The position numbers and the translations under genes were made by a program. A model generated the notes under the pieces. The model had not been told where the DNA came from, searched no databases, and was given only the letters and a program-made list of their open reading frames with translations. From Archangium violaceum (GTDB taxonomy: Bacteria; Myxococcota; Myxococcia; Myxococcales; Myxococcaceae): DNA of 64,000 bases. The DNA lies in assembly GCF_016859125.1 (NCBI RefSeq), contig NZ_CP069338.1:8683501-8747500 (forward strand), given 5' to 3'. Positions 42,307 to 53,321 of the stretch are shown here, in pieces. Position 1 is the stretch's first letter. Every line of letters begins with the position of its first letter.

Positions 42307-45084
42307 GTGAAGTCCGTCCTTTCGAGCCCACGATCCGTCCTCTTCGCGCTCGTGCTCCTCGCGGCGCTGCCCGTCCATGCCCAGGAGAAGTCGACCCTGC
42401 TTCACACCGCGCCCGCGCAGGCGGAGCCCGGAGTGGCGCTCGTGGTCGATGGAGTGCTCTCCGGGACGCAGCGCATCATGCGCATGGTGTTGCGCTACCG
42501 CGGGCCCGGCGAGCCGTACTCCGAAGTCACCATGGAGCTGCAGTACGGCGATCTCTACCGGGGTGTCATCCCGGCGGCGAGCCTGGTTCCACCGGGCGTC
42601 GAGTACTACGTGGAGGGGTTCACTCCGGGTGGGGATCGCGTTCCGCTCTTCAAGAGCGCCACGCGTCCGGCCCGTGTCGTCGTCGTGGGTCAGGTGCCCT
42701 CGACCCGGACTCCGCTGCGTGAGCCCTCCCGGCCGGCGGAGTCTGCGTCGAGGGCCGAGCGCAAGCCCGAGCCCGCCCGGAAGCGCGAACCCGCCCCGAG
42801 AGCCGAGCGCGGGCCCGCCCCCCCCCGGAAGTCAGAGGCCTCCGGAGCCGACGAGGCGATGGCGGCCCTGACGGCCGACGTGCCTCCGGAGCAGGAGCCC
42901 GTCGCCGCCCCTCCGGCGCCCACCCGGTCCGCCGAGCCCGCGCAGCCCCAGCCGGAGCGCTCGCAACTGGAGGAGGACCTCGCCCTCTACACCGCCGAGG
43001 ACACGCTGGCGCTCGCCACCCGGCACGAGGAGAAGGTGAAGAAGGTGCCCGCGATCGCCGCCTCCTTCGGGCGCGAGCAGATCCGCGCGCTCGGTGCGCG
43101 CACGGTGGCGGACGTGCTGGACGTGGTACCCGGTCTCACCATCAGCCGTGACGTGCAGGGCTTCCACCGCGTCGGCGTCCGCGGCCTGCGCAACGACGCC
43201 GAGGTGCTCTTCCTGCTCAACGGCCAGCGCCTCAACAGCTTCTTCGACGGCAAGGCCCTGATGAACCTGCCGGTGGAGAACCTCGAGCGCATCGAGGTCA
43301 TCCGGGGGCCCGGCTCGGCGCTGTACGGTGCCGGCGCCTTCCTGGGCGTGGTGAACGTCGTCACCCAGCGTGCCGAGGGCCTGCTCGCCGCCGTCTCCGG
43401 TGGCGGTTTTCCCGAGCTCGGTGACCGGCTCGCGCCCACCCTGGACGGCCATGTCTCCGGCGCCCACACCTTCGGCCGCTTCAAGCTCTTCGGCGACGCG
43501 GACGTCTGGTACCAGAAGGGGGACTCGGAGCCCATCGAGAAGGACGCGCTCGACGCGGAGACGCTCGCCCAGAAGATGCGCGATGCGTTGGATCCCGTCG
43601 GCTACACCCAGGACAAGCGCTTCCTGCTCAACCTGGGCCTGGGGTTCGACCACGAGCTGTCGTCCAAGAGCCAGCTCAGCGTCTCCGCGCGGATGCTCTC
43701 CGAGGAACGCTCCGCCCTGGTGGGCCTCTTCGACACCGCGGGCTCGGACTCGAGCCTGGGGTGGCGGGTGTTCCTCGGCAGCATCACCTACACGCACGAG
43801 CTGAACGACCGGGTGAGCCTGCGCGCGCGCCTCTATGGGGACCATCAGGACACGGACCGGCTCTTCCAGATCGGCCCGGACAACTTCCGCACCGGCCCGG
43901 ATGACGATCAGCTCTTCCCCGAGGGACTGCTCGAGCAGACGCGCGTCTCCGTGCTCTCGCTCGGCGCCAGCGTGGACTCGGACATCTCGCTCTTCGAGGG
44001 CAACCGTCTCTCGCTGGGCGCCGTGGCCGAGCTGCAGACGCTGGGTGACTACGACTACGCGACCAACTACACCCTGGACAGCCGGCACCGGCCCTCGCTG
44101 ACCACGCCCGAGGGGGTGGTGGACATCCTGGAGCTCGCGGACGGCGCGGCCTCGCGGCGCCTGTCGCTCGGTGCCTTCGCGCAGGATCAGTGGACGGTGG
44201 TGGAGCCGCTCACGCTCACCTTCGGCGTGCGCGTGGACGCCACCCAGCTGCCGTCCGTGAACGACGCCAAGGTCATCACCGGCTCCCGGATGGTGCCGAG
44301 CATCAACCCGCGGGTGGGGCTCGTCTTCTCGGCCACGGACTCGCTCGTCCTCAAGCTGCTCTACGGCCGCGCCTTCCGTCCGCCCACGCTCCAGGAGCTG
44401 GTGGAGACCATCCCCAATACCGACTACAACCAGGGCCGCTTCGAGGGGAACGCGGACCTGCGGCCCGCGGTGGTGAACACGCTCGAGGCCGGCGCGGATC
44501 TCATCCAGTCCTCCGGTGAGGCGCGCGTGCGCCTGCGCGCCAACGCCTTCCTCGAGAGCTTCTCCAACCCCATCACGGCCGTGGACACCTCGGGCAACAT
44601 CGTCCCGGTGCGCAACCGTGAGCTGGGCGTGCTCGTCTACGGCGTGGAGGGCGAGGCCCGCCTGGAGGCCTCCAAGCGCGCCAGTGCCTGGGTCAACGCC
44701 AGCCTCTTCCGCGCCGAGGACCAGGAGCTGCCGGCCAACCACAAGTACCTCACCGACGTCCCGCAGGCGCGCTTCAACGCCGGCGTGTCCATGCCCATCG
44801 GGGACTTCATCAACTTCGATCTCGTGATGCGCGCGGGCGCCGAGCGGCGCAACAACACGCGCTCCGTGCTGGAGCTCATCCGCCGCTACACGATTCCCGC
44901 CTACAGCCTCATCACCGCGCAGGTGCGCACCGAGCCCATTGGCGACCACTTCGAGCTGGCCGTCGTGGTGCAGAACGTCTTCGACTCCGACATGCGCGAC
45001 GACGCCCCCCGGCCGGACCGTATGCCCGGCCTGGTTCCGCGCGAGGGCGTCTCCGCCTTCCTCACCTTGAGGGCCCGCAACTGA
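42307..45084 (+). CDS. TonB-dependent outer-membrane receptor
   Basis: A 925-residue receptor. Signal peptide SVLFALVLLAALPVHAQE; then an unusual N-terminal extension: a beta-sandwich-like segment (about 30-125) with YSEVTMELQYGDLYRGVI and a Pro/Arg-rich linker to about residue 225. The plug domain starts near 240 (IAASFGREQIRALGARTVAD, then DVLDVVPGLTISRDVQG, with IEVIRGPGSALYGAGAFLGV). A 22-stranded barrel occupies the rest and ends LTLRARN. It imports a ligand, perhaps a siderophore, haem or nucleotide derivative, with TonB energy. The stop overlaps by 1 bp the ATG of a lone 5'-nucleotidase-like lipoprotein, so the two are coupled. The start is GTG 42307. Confidence 0.92.
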   Translation: MKSVLSSPRSVLFALVLLAALPVHAQEKSTLLHTAPAQAEPGVALVVDGVLSGTQRIMRMVLRYRGPGEPYSEVTMELQYGDLYRGVIPAASLVPPGVEYYVEGFTPGGDRVPLFKSATRPARVVVVGQVPSTRTPLREPSRPAESASRAERKPEPARKREPAPRAERGPAPPRKSEASGADEAMAALTADVPPEQEPVAAPPAPTRSAEPAQPQPERSQLEEDLALYTAEDTLALATRHEEKVKKVPAIAASFGREQIRALGARTVADVLDVVPGLTISRDVQGFHRVGVRGLRNDAEVLFLLNGQRLNSFFDGKALMNLPVENLERIEVIRGPGSALYGAGAFLGVVNVVTQRAEGLLAAVSGGGFPELGDRLAPTLDGHVSGAHTFGRFKLFGDADVWYQKGDSEPIEKDALDAETLAQKMRDALDPVGYTQDKRFLLNLGLGFDHELSSKSQLSVSARMLSEERSALVGLFDTAGSDSSLGWRVFLGSITYTHELNDRVSLRARLYGDHQDTDRLFQIGPDNFRTGPDDDQLFPEGLLEQTRVSVLSLGASVDSDISLFEGNRLSLGAVAELQTLGDYDYATNYTLDSRHRPSLTTPEGVVDILELADGAASRRLSLGAFAQDQWTVVEPLTLTFGVRVDATQLPSVNDAKVITGSRMVPSINPRVGLVFSATDSLVLKLLYGRAFRPPTLQELVETIPNTDYNQGRFEGNADLRPAVVNTLEAGADLIQSSGEARVRLRANAFLESFSNPITAVDTSGNIVPVRNRELGVLVYGVEGEARLEASKRASAWVNASLFRAEDQELPANHKYLTDVPQARFNAGVSMPIGDFINFDLVMRAGAERRNNTRSVLELIRRYTIPAYSLITAQVRTEPIGDHFELAVVVQNVFDSDMRDDAPRPDRMPGLVPREGVSAFLTLRARN

Positions 45085-45923
45085 TGTCTCGCACGCTCAC
45101 CGCCACCGTCCTCGCCCTGGCGCTCGCGCCGGGGCTCGGCTGTCTCCAGTACAACGACCAGTGCCGGCCGTTGGTGGACGATCCGGAGGCCGTCATTGGC
45201 TACCTGGCCGACGACGTCTTCCTCGACAAGCCCTTCGCCCGCCACGACAACCATGCGCTCGGGCAGCTCGCCGCGGATGCCTTCCGCCACGCCTCGGACG
45301 GCACTCCGGCGCCCGCGGAGCTCGGCATCATCAACGGCGGCTCGCTGCGCGCCGAGGGCCTGTGTGTCACCCGCACCGTCATCCCCAAGGGCCCGCTCGA
45401 GAACGGCCTGCTGCACGAGATCCTCCTCTTCGAGAACTCCGTGGTGACGGTGGACCTCACCGAGCAGCAGCTGGTGGACATGTTCGAGCTCTCGGTGGCG
45501 GAGCTGTACCCGGTGGGCCAGCCCATCGTCTCGCCCTCCGGCGCCTTCCTGCACGTGTCCGAGGGCACCACGGTGCGCGTGGACTGCGAGCGCCCCCGGG
45601 GGCAGCGCGTGGTGGAGCTGAAGGTGAACGAGCGCACGGTGCCACTGCCGCCGCGAGCGGATCCGAGCATCCGCTACCGCGTGGCCATGTCCGACTTTCT
45701 TCTACAGGGAGGGGATGGCTACGGCGCCATCTTCAAGGACGCGGCCTCGGACCTGTCACGCAACCCCGTCACGGCGACGTCGGCCGAGGGCAAGGCCACG
45801 GACGCCAACCTCACCGAGGCCTATATGCGGGCGAAATACCCGACCGAGAATCAGGCCCTGAAGGAGGCTGGCCGCGTCATCTTCGACCACTGTGCCCGGC
45901 CCGGCCGGCCCGTGGTGCAGTAG
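45084..45923 (+). CDS. Lipoprotein with lone 5'-nucleotidase C-terminal domain
   Basis: A 279-residue predicted lipoprotein (LALAPGLGC lipobox, Cys near residue 20). The mature part is a 5'-nucleotidase C-terminal substrate-binding domain: ELGIINGGSLRAEGLCVTRT, the LENGLLHEILLFENSVVTVD strand pair, VDMFELSVAELYPV and the SDFLLQGGDGYG ending loop. The calcineurin-like phosphoesterase N-domain with metal ligands is absent, so catalysis is unlikely; binding of nucleotides or related ligands is more plausible. It overlaps the TonB receptor by 1 bp, suggesting a ligand-binding partner of that receptor at the cell surface. Confidence 0.87.
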   Translation: MSRTLTATVLALALAPGLGCLQYNDQCRPLVDDPEAVIGYLADDVFLDKPFARHDNHALGQLAADAFRHASDGTPAPAELGIINGGSLRAEGLCVTRTVIPKGPLENGLLHEILLFENSVVTVDLTEQQLVDMFELSVAELYPVGQPIVSPSGAFLHVSEGTTVRVDCERPRGQRVVELKVNERTVPLPPRADPSIRYRVAMSDFLLQGGDGYGAIFKDAASDLSRNPVTATSAEGKATDANLTEAYMRAKYPTENQALKEAGRVIFDHCARPGRPVVQ

Positions 45924-45947
45924 GGCCGACAGCGGGGGGCACGTTCA

Positions 45948-46172
45948 TCAGGACTCAGACTGCGACCCATCCGGCCCGTTGGGCTGGGTGGGCGTGGGGC
46001 CGAAGACGTCGTTGGGCGATGGCATCTTGCGCAGCTCGGCGCGGGCCACCTTCCACGCCTGCTGGACGATCCACGAGAGCGAACGATCCTGCCGCGTCGC
46101 CTCGCGCTGGATTTCATCCAGCATGTCCTCGGGGAAGTAGAGGGATTGCTTTCGATGATCGGTGGCGGCCAT
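45948..46172 (-). CDS. Ribbon-helix-helix protein, myxobacterial type (copy 1)
   Basis: A 74-residue protein: N-terminal basic beta strand HRKQSLYFPEDMLDEIQREA followed by helix-turn-helix SLSWIVQQAWKVAR, the layout of small ribbon-helix-helix (CopG/MetJ-type) DNA-binding proteins such as the TIGR04563 group of myxobacteria. The C-terminal tail is disordered and Pro/Ser-rich. It lies 5 bp after the paralogous copy 2 (46178-46390), forming one short operon. It is probably an autoregulating transcription factor. Targets are unknown. Confidence 0.85.
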   Translation of the reverse strand: MAATDHRKQSLYFPEDMLDEIQREATRQDRSLSWIVQQAWKVARAELRKMPSPNDVFGPTPTQPNGPDGSQSES

Positions 46173-46177
46173 GAAAC

Positions 46178-46390
46178 TCAGGACCTCCCTTCTTCACGGG
46201 GGTCCTGCCGCTCGTCACCCGTCACGTCGTTCACAGCGGGGAACGACTTGATTCGGTCACGAGCGATCTTCCAGGCCTGCTGCACGACCCACGAGAGGGA
46301 GCGATCCTGGCGGTTGGCCTCCTCCTGGATCTCCTTCAGCATCTCCTCGGGGAAGTAGAGGGACTGCTTACGCTTGTCGGTGCCTGCCAT
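46178..46390 (-). CDS. Ribbon-helix-helix protein, myxobacterial type (copy 2)
   Basis: A 70-residue paralogue of the downstream gene: KRKQSLYFPEEMLKEIQEEA and SLSWVVQQAWKIARD are almost identical to copy 1, while the C-terminal tails differ. It is the first gene of the two-gene unit. A tandem duplication with conserved DNA-binding parts and divergent tails suggests heterodimer formation or dosage control. The upstream region 46391-46833 holds the promoter and a strong hairpin. Confidence 0.85.
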   Translation of the reverse strand: MAGTDKRKQSLYFPEEMLKEIQEEANRQDRSLSWVVQQAWKIARDRIKSFPAVNDVTGDERQDPREEGRS

Positions 46391-46833
46391 CCTGGATCTC
46401 CGCAGCGGATACGAGGTGACGACCTGAACACACCGGGGCGGTTATCCGACAGACGCCCTGACGGGTCAACGGTTTCGGCGTGCTCCCGTACCGTATGCAG
46501 CCGTGCATGCGCCGTCCGCGAAAAAAACCCGCAAAAGGGAACGCCCCGGGTCCTTGCGAGAAGAACCCGGGGCGTTCCGGAAAGAAGGACCGCCAGGACA
46601 TATCCCGGCGGCCCCGTGGGCCCAGAGGGGGAGGGGGGGGACCCCTAGGCCCAACTCCGTCGAAAATCCACGTTCAAAACATCCTGTGTCGCGCGACCAT
46701 TTCCCCCATCTTTTCCCCGACCAACCCGACCCTCGCGACCTTCGTGACGATCATAAGAATCGTCGTCGGCCCCTTCAACCGGCCGCATCCGGTGTAACCG
46801 GACTCGCCAGATTCTGATTCCTTCCCCTGTTCA
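46391..46833. other. Intergenic region with strong hairpin, possible small RNA
   Basis: About 440 bp between the minus-strand RHH pair and plus-strand tilS. It contains a very strong hairpin at 46538-46578 (separate entry), a long G-rich tract (46623-46640) and a less GC-rich stretch (46650-46830) that probably carries the tilS promoter. No protein-coding frame is supported. Confidence 0.5.
46538..46578 (-). terminator. Perfect 14-bp hairpin with T-runs on the minus strand
   Basis: GGAACGCCCCGGGT (46538-46551) and ACCCGGGGCGTTCC (46565-46578) are perfect complements around a 13-nt loop. Read on the minus strand the stem is followed by CTTTTGCGGG and then seven T (46521-46527), so it can act as a terminator for a transcript coming from the right. 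No coding gene lies there, which suggests an unannotated short RNA or terminated leader. Confidence 0.6.
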
Positions 46834-48204
46834 ATGCTCCCCACAGAAGACGCGAGCGTCCTGTTTTTGACGACCCTGGAAGCGGCGTACCGCCACTTCG
46901 GGCTGGTGGGCGGCTCCGTCCTGCTGGCCGTCTCCGGAGGAGCGGACTCGACCGCGCTGCTCGTGGGGACCGCGCGAGTGCGTGAGTCGCTCTCACTGCG
47001 AGTGGAGGTGGCCACACTCGATCATGGCTTGAGGCCCGAGGCCCGGCACGAGGTGGAGGCGGTCGCCCGGTTGGCGGCTCGCTGGGGGTTGCCCTGTCAC
47101 GTGCGTGCCCTGCACCTGGCACCGGGCTCCGGAGTGGAGGCGCGGGCACGCGAGGCTCGCTACGCGGAGTTGGAGGTACTGCGGCGCGAGCGCGGCCTTC
47201 AGGTGGTGGCCACGGCGCACACGGCCTCGGACCAGGCGGAGACGCTCCTCATGCGGTTGGTGCGCGGTACCGCCCTGCGAGGCGCGGCGGGCATCCATCG
47301 GGCGCGGCCCTTCCTCGTCCGCCCGCTCATCGAGCGGACACGCGAGGAGGTGGAGGCCTTCCTGGCGGAGCAGGGCATCCCCTTCGTGACGGATCCCATG
47401 AACGTGGATCCGTCCTTCCTCAGGACGCGCATCCGTCACGAGGTGCTGCCGGTGCTCGCGAGGGCCGCGGGCTTCCCCGTGGTGCCTCGCCTGGCCGCCT
47501 TCGCCCGCCTGGCCGCCGAGGACGAGGCCCTGCTGAGCGAGCTGGCGAACGGGGCCTGGGGCCGGCTCGCGCTCGCGGATGGGAGCCTGGACGCAGTGGG
47601 AGTGCGCGCCCTGGAGCCGCCCCTGCGACGCCGGGTGCTGGCGCGACTGCTGTCCGAGGCCGGCGCGGAGGTGGATGATGCGTCGTTGGCCCGGGCGCTG
47701 GGTGCCGTGGAGACGGGCCGGACCGTGACGCTCCGGGGTGGAGGGGCGCGCGGAGGGCTCCAACTCCGGACCGCGGGCGGACGCGTCCGCTGTGTGCGTC
47801 CCGAGCGGCCCGGAGAGCCACCCCCGGTGCTGGTCCTGGCGGGGGAGGGGGCCTCGGGGGTTCAACCAGGGACGGGTTGGGCCTTCACCGTGGCGTCGGA
47901 GCCCCCGCCGCCGGGCACCCTGGGATTGTCGCTTCCCGAGGGGCTCTCCTGGCCCCTCACGGTGCGGACGCGGAGGCCCGGGGATCGGGTGAGGGGATCC
48001 GCGGGCTCGCGCAAGCTGCAGGATGTGCTGGTGGACCGGCGCATCCCCGCCGAGCTCCGGGACGCGCTGCCCGTGGTGACGGAGGCAGGGGGGGATCTCC
48101 TCTGGATTCCCGGGGTATGGAATTCGCCGGCCGTGTCCGCTGTACGGCTCTTCCTGTGGGCCACTCCACCGGGCGCGAGCACGCCCGGCTCCTCTTCGTT
48201 ATAG
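46834..48204 (+). CDS. tilS: tRNA(Ile)-lysidine synthase
   Basis: A 456-residue enzyme that joins lysine to C34 of tRNA-Ile(CAU) with ATP, changing its codon to AUA. The N-terminal PP-loop is VSGGADSTALLVG near residue 33; the substrate loop has TLDHGLRPEARHEVEAVARL and AHTASDQAETLLMRLVRGTA; the C-terminal part includes RRPGDRV and KLQDVLVDRRIP of the TilS-C domain. Length fits the long TilS type. It precedes ftsH by about 180 bp, the order tilS-ftsH being common in bacteria. The ATG at 46834 is the only start near the beginning of the homologous region. Confidence 0.93.
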   Translation: MLPTEDASVLFLTTLEAAYRHFGLVGGSVLLAVSGGADSTALLVGTARVRESLSLRVEVATLDHGLRPEARHEVEAVARLAARWGLPCHVRALHLAPGSGVEARAREARYAELEVLRRERGLQVVATAHTASDQAETLLMRLVRGTALRGAAGIHRARPFLVRPLIERTREEVEAFLAEQGIPFVTDPMNVDPSFLRTRIRHEVLPVLARAAGFPVVPRLAAFARLAAEDEALLSELANGAWGRLALADGSLDAVGVRALEPPLRRRVLARLLSEAGAEVDDASLARALGAVETGRTVTLRGGGARGGLQLRTAGGRVRCVRPERPGEPPPVLVLAGEGASGVQPGTGWAFTVASEPPPPGTLGLSLPEGLSWPLTVRTRRPGDRVRGSAGSRKLQDVLVDRRIPAELRDALPVVTEAGGDLLWIPGVWNSPAVSAVRLFLWATPPGASTPGSSSL

Positions 48205-48385
48205 AGTCGACCACTGAGGGGGCTCTTCGGGGATGGAACCCCCAAAATAGTTGAGGCGTTTTTGCTGTTGCTGATACCGTCCGATAAACGGGCAACGCGC
48301 CCGGTGTCGTGACAAACGGTCGAAACTGCTGGGCATTTTTCGGCCGTGCCCTCATACCGCCGAGCACCGAAAGGGCAGCTGACAC

Positions 48386-50305
<1,920 letters not shown>

Positions 50306-50333
50306 TCCGAGCCGCGCTTCCGTGTAGAACCCG

Positions 50334-50371
50334 GGCCCTCTCCACTCACGTGGGGAGGGCCTTTCTGTTTT
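50334..50371 (+). terminator. Rho-independent terminator after ftsH
   Basis: A 12-bp stem GGCCCTCTCCAC (50334-50345) and GTGGGGAGGGCC (50350-50361) with one G-U pair and a 4-nt loop is followed by TTTCTGTTTT (50362-50371). It separates ftsH from folP, which begins 25 bp later. Confidence 0.85.
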
Positions 50372-50395
50372 CCGCATCCCCGGAGCCGACCCGAT

Positions 50396-51646
50396 ATGCT
50401 TCGCGCCCGCCCTGTCCGCGCCGATCGCCCCGCCGACCTCGAGCCGGCCTTCCTCCGCATGGGGCTGCCCACGCCCGCTCGCGAGTACCTGCTGGAGAAG
50501 CTGCCCGCGTTCCACGTGCTGCTCACGGGCCTGGAGCGCGAGCAGGGCCGCTTCCTGTCGGGCCTCTTCGCGGAGTCCACCGCTCCCGGGCGTGAGGAGT
50601 TCCCCTCGTGGGTGGCGGGGGACCCGCGCACGCGGCCCGGCACGGGGCTGCTCTCGGGGCGCAAGGATCAGTTCGAGCGAGTGATCTCCGAGGCGAAGGC
50701 TCGTCCGGAGTTGGCGGGGCTCGCCGCGGCGTTGGCGCGCGTGCTGGAGTCCGCGCTGCCACCGGCCCCCCTGGTGCTGGGCGGGCGCACCTTCACCTTC
50801 GGGACGCGCACGTACGTCATGGGCGTGGTGAACGTGACGCCGGACAGCTTCTCGGACGGCGGGCGCTACTTCGGCACCGAGTCCGCCGTGGCCCATGGAC
50901 TGCGGCTCGCCGAGGCGGGCGCGGACGTGCTGGACGTGGGCGGTGAGTCCACCCGGCCGGGCTCGCCGCCCGTGCCCGCCGAGGAGGAGATGGCGCGCAT
51001 CGTCCCCGTCATCCAGGGCCTGCGCGCTCGCACGGACGTGCCCATCTCCGTGGACACCACCAAGGCGGCGGTGGCCCGCGAGGCGCTGAAGGCCGGCGCG
51101 GTGCTCATCAACGACATCAGCGGCTTCACCTTCGATCCCGAGCTGCCTCGTGTGACGGCCGAGGCCGGGGCCGCCTGCTGCTTGATGCACATCCAGGGCA
51201 CCCCCGAGACGATGCAGAAGGATCCTCGCTACGACGACGTGGTAGACGAGGTGCTGGCCTTCCTGGAGGACGCCGTGGCGCGGGCGGTGGCCGCGGGCGT
51301 GCCGCGCGAGCGGGTGCTGGTGGATCCGGGCATCGGCTTCGGCAAGACGCTCGGGCACAACCTCTTCCTGCTCCGGCGGCTGGAGGAGCTGCGCGTGCTG
51401 GGGCTACCGCTGCTGGTGGGCACCAGCCGCAAGGGCTTCCTGGGAAAGCTCGTGGGAGGCAAGCCAGCGAACGAACGACTGGCCGCGACGCTGGGCTCGG
51501 TGGCGGCCATGGCCGGAGCGGGGGACGCGGACTTCGTTCGGGTACACGACGTTTCCGAAGTGAAAGACGCGCTCGCGGTGGCCGATGCCGTGCGCGAAGC
51601 TCTGGAGGGCGGGTCTCTCTACCAGTCGCCGAAGGTGCGGGGTTGA
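50396..51646 (+). CDS. folP: Dihydropteroate synthase with N-terminal extension
   Basis: A 416-residue enzyme that joins pterin pyrophosphate to p-aminobenzoate in folate synthesis. The TIM-barrel core starts near residue 140: MGVVNVTPDSFSDGGRYFG, then DVGGESTRPGSPP (pterin site), NDISGFTFDPELP, LMHIQGTPETMQ, DPGIGFGKTLGHN and the C-terminal VGTSRKGFLGKL. The first 130 residues form an extra helical domain of unknown role, known in some myxobacteria and related bacteria. The start is the ATG at 50396 just after the ftsH terminator. It leads the following gene run with a 190-bp gap to glmM. Confidence 0.93.
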   Translation: MLRARPVRADRPADLEPAFLRMGLPTPAREYLLEKLPAFHVLLTGLEREQGRFLSGLFAESTAPGREEFPSWVAGDPRTRPGTGLLSGRKDQFERVISEAKARPELAGLAAALARVLESALPPAPLVLGGRTFTFGTRTYVMGVVNVTPDSFSDGGRYFGTESAVAHGLRLAEAGADVLDVGGESTRPGSPPVPAEEEMARIVPVIQGLRARTDVPISVDTTKAAVAREALKAGAVLINDISGFTFDPELPRVTAEAGAACCLMHIQGTPETMQKDPRYDDVVDEVLAFLEDAVARAVAAGVPRERVLVDPGIGFGKTLGHNLFLLRRLEELRVLGLPLLVGTSRKGFLGKLVGGKPANERLAATLGSVAAMAGAGDADFVRVHDVSEVKDALAVADAVREALEGGSLYQSPKVRG

Positions 51647-51836
51647 GGGACATTCTCCCTCAGGGAGGATGTATGAGGCGTTCCGACCTACCAATGGGTG
51701 GGGTGGCCTGATTGGCCGCAAGCTTGTCCAGGGAGCTTCTACTCCCTAGCTTCGGGCGCTGTGGAGGGCGGGATATAAGCCCTCGGCGTTGGCGGCCCGG
51801 CGTCACAGCCGGCCTGGAAAGGTGGAGCGGCACACT

Positions 51837-53231
51837 ATGGCGTACAGGATGAACATGCCCCCGAAGGAAGAGAGGGCGTCTCAGCGGCTTTTTGGCACGG
51901 ACGGCGTCCGGGGCGTGGCCAACGTCTACCCGATGACGGCGGAAGTCGCGATGCAGCTGGGTCGTGCGCTCGCGCACCTCATCCGCAACGGGCCTCACCG
52001 GCACCGCGTCATCATCGGCAAGGACACGCGGTTGTCCGGCTACATGCTGGAGCAGGCGCTCGCCGCCGGCATCATCTCCATGGGCGTGGATGTGGACCTG
52101 GTGGGTCCTCTGCCCACCCCGGGCATCGCCAACCTCACCACCTCGATGCGAGCGGACGCGGGCGCGGTCATCTCCGCCTCCCACAATCCGTACCAGGACA
52201 ACGGCATCAAGTTCTTCTGGCGCGACGGCTTCAAGCTGCCGGACGAGACCGAGGCGAAGATCGAGGAGCTGGTGGCCAGCGGCGCCATCGACTCCATCCG
52301 TCCCACCGCGACCAAGATTGGCCGGGCCTTCCGCCTGGAGGACGCGCGTGGCCGCTACATCGTCTTCCTCAAGACGACCTTCCCCCGCGAGCTGACGCTG
52401 GAGGGGCTGACGGTCGTCGTCGACTGTGCCAACGGCGCCGCCTACAAGACGGCCCCGGCGGTGCTCGAGGAGCTGGGCGCCAAGGTGATCGCGCTCGGCG
52501 TGCAGCCGGACGGCAAGAACATCAACAACAAGTGCGGCGCGCTCTACCCGGAGAACCTCGCGCGGGCGGTGGTGAAGCACGGGGCCAACGTGGGCATCGC
52601 GCTGGACGGTGACGCGGACCGCCTCATCGTCGTGGACGAGAAGGGCAAGGTGGTGGATGGCGACGCCATCATGGCCATCTGCACCGGCGAGCTCGTCACC
52701 CGCAAGGAGCTGAAGAAGAAGACGCTCGTGTCCACGGTGATGAGCAACATCGGCCTGGAGCGCGCGGTGTCCCGCTGGGGCGTGAAGGTCGTCCGCACCA
52801 AGGTGGGTGACCGCTACGTCGTCGAGGAGATGCGCAAGAACGGCTACAACATCGGCGGCGAGCAGAGCGGCCACCTCCTCTTCCTGGACCAGACGACCAC
52901 GGGAGATGGCACCCTGGCCGCGCTCCAGCTCCTGGCCGTCATGTGCCGCCAGCAGAAGCCGGTGAGCGAGCTGGCCTCCATCTTCGAGCCGGTGCCGCAG
53001 ACGCTCGTCAACGTGGTGGTGAAGCAGAAGCGCGAGCTGGGCGAGCTGCCCACGGTGATGCGCGCCATCCAGGACGTGGAGAAGAAGCTGGGCAAGGAGG
53101 GCCGGGTGCTGGTGCGCTTCTCCGGCACCGAGCCCAAGGCCCGCGTCCTCATCGAGGGCACCGACGCCGCGCGCAACGAGCAGTACGCCCGGGAGATCGC
53201 CGAGGCGCTCACCAAGGCGCTCAACGGTTGA
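51837..53231 (+). CDS. glmM: Phosphoglucosamine mutase
   Basis: A 464-residue enzyme of the alpha-D-phosphohexomutase family that makes glucosamine-1-phosphate for peptidoglycan and LPS precursors. The start region [18 protein letters not shown] is near residue 17, the phosphoserine loop [18 protein letters not shown] near 110, the metal loop [11 protein letters not shown] near 255, the sugar-binding region [11 protein letters not shown] near 340, and the phosphate-binding [15 protein letters not shown] at the end. The ATG at 51837 is used; ATGs four and six codons further are weaker. It is 90 bp before pdxJ. Confidence 0.94.
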   Translation: MAYRMNMPPKEERASQRLFGTDGVRGVANVYPMTAEVAMQLGRALAHLIRNGPHRHRVIIGKDTRLSGYMLEQALAAGIISMGVDVDLVGPLPTPGIANLTTSMRADAGAVISASHNPYQDNGIKFFWRDGFKLPDETEAKIEELVASGAIDSIRPTATKIGRAFRLEDARGRYIVFLKTTFPRELTLEGLTVVVDCANGAAYKTAPAVLEELGAKVIALGVQPDGKNINNKCGALYPENLARAVVKHGANVGIALDGDADRLIVVDEKGKVVDGDAIMAICTGELVTRKELKKKTLVSTVMSNIGLERAVSRWGVKVVRTKVGDRYVVEEMRKNGYNIGGEQSGHLLFLDQTTTGDGTLAALQLLAVMCRQQKPVSELASIFEPVPQTLVNVVVKQKRELGELPTVMRAIQDVEKKLGKEGRVLVRFSGTEPKARVLIEGTDAARNEQYAREIAEALTKALNG

Positions 53232-53321
53232 CATCTGGTCTCTGGCCGCGAATAGAAGGGCGCGCGCGGGCCGGAGCGAGGCATGCTCCGGTCCGATGCC
53301 CTCGCGAGGAGAGCGGCCGAG

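Noticed and set aside
46600-46830. Possible tmRNA, 6S RNA or SRP RNA in the tilS upstream region
   Set aside because: None of the conserved core sequences of those RNAs (for example the SRP GGAAGCAG loop or the tmRNA tRNA-like ends) could be read on either strand.
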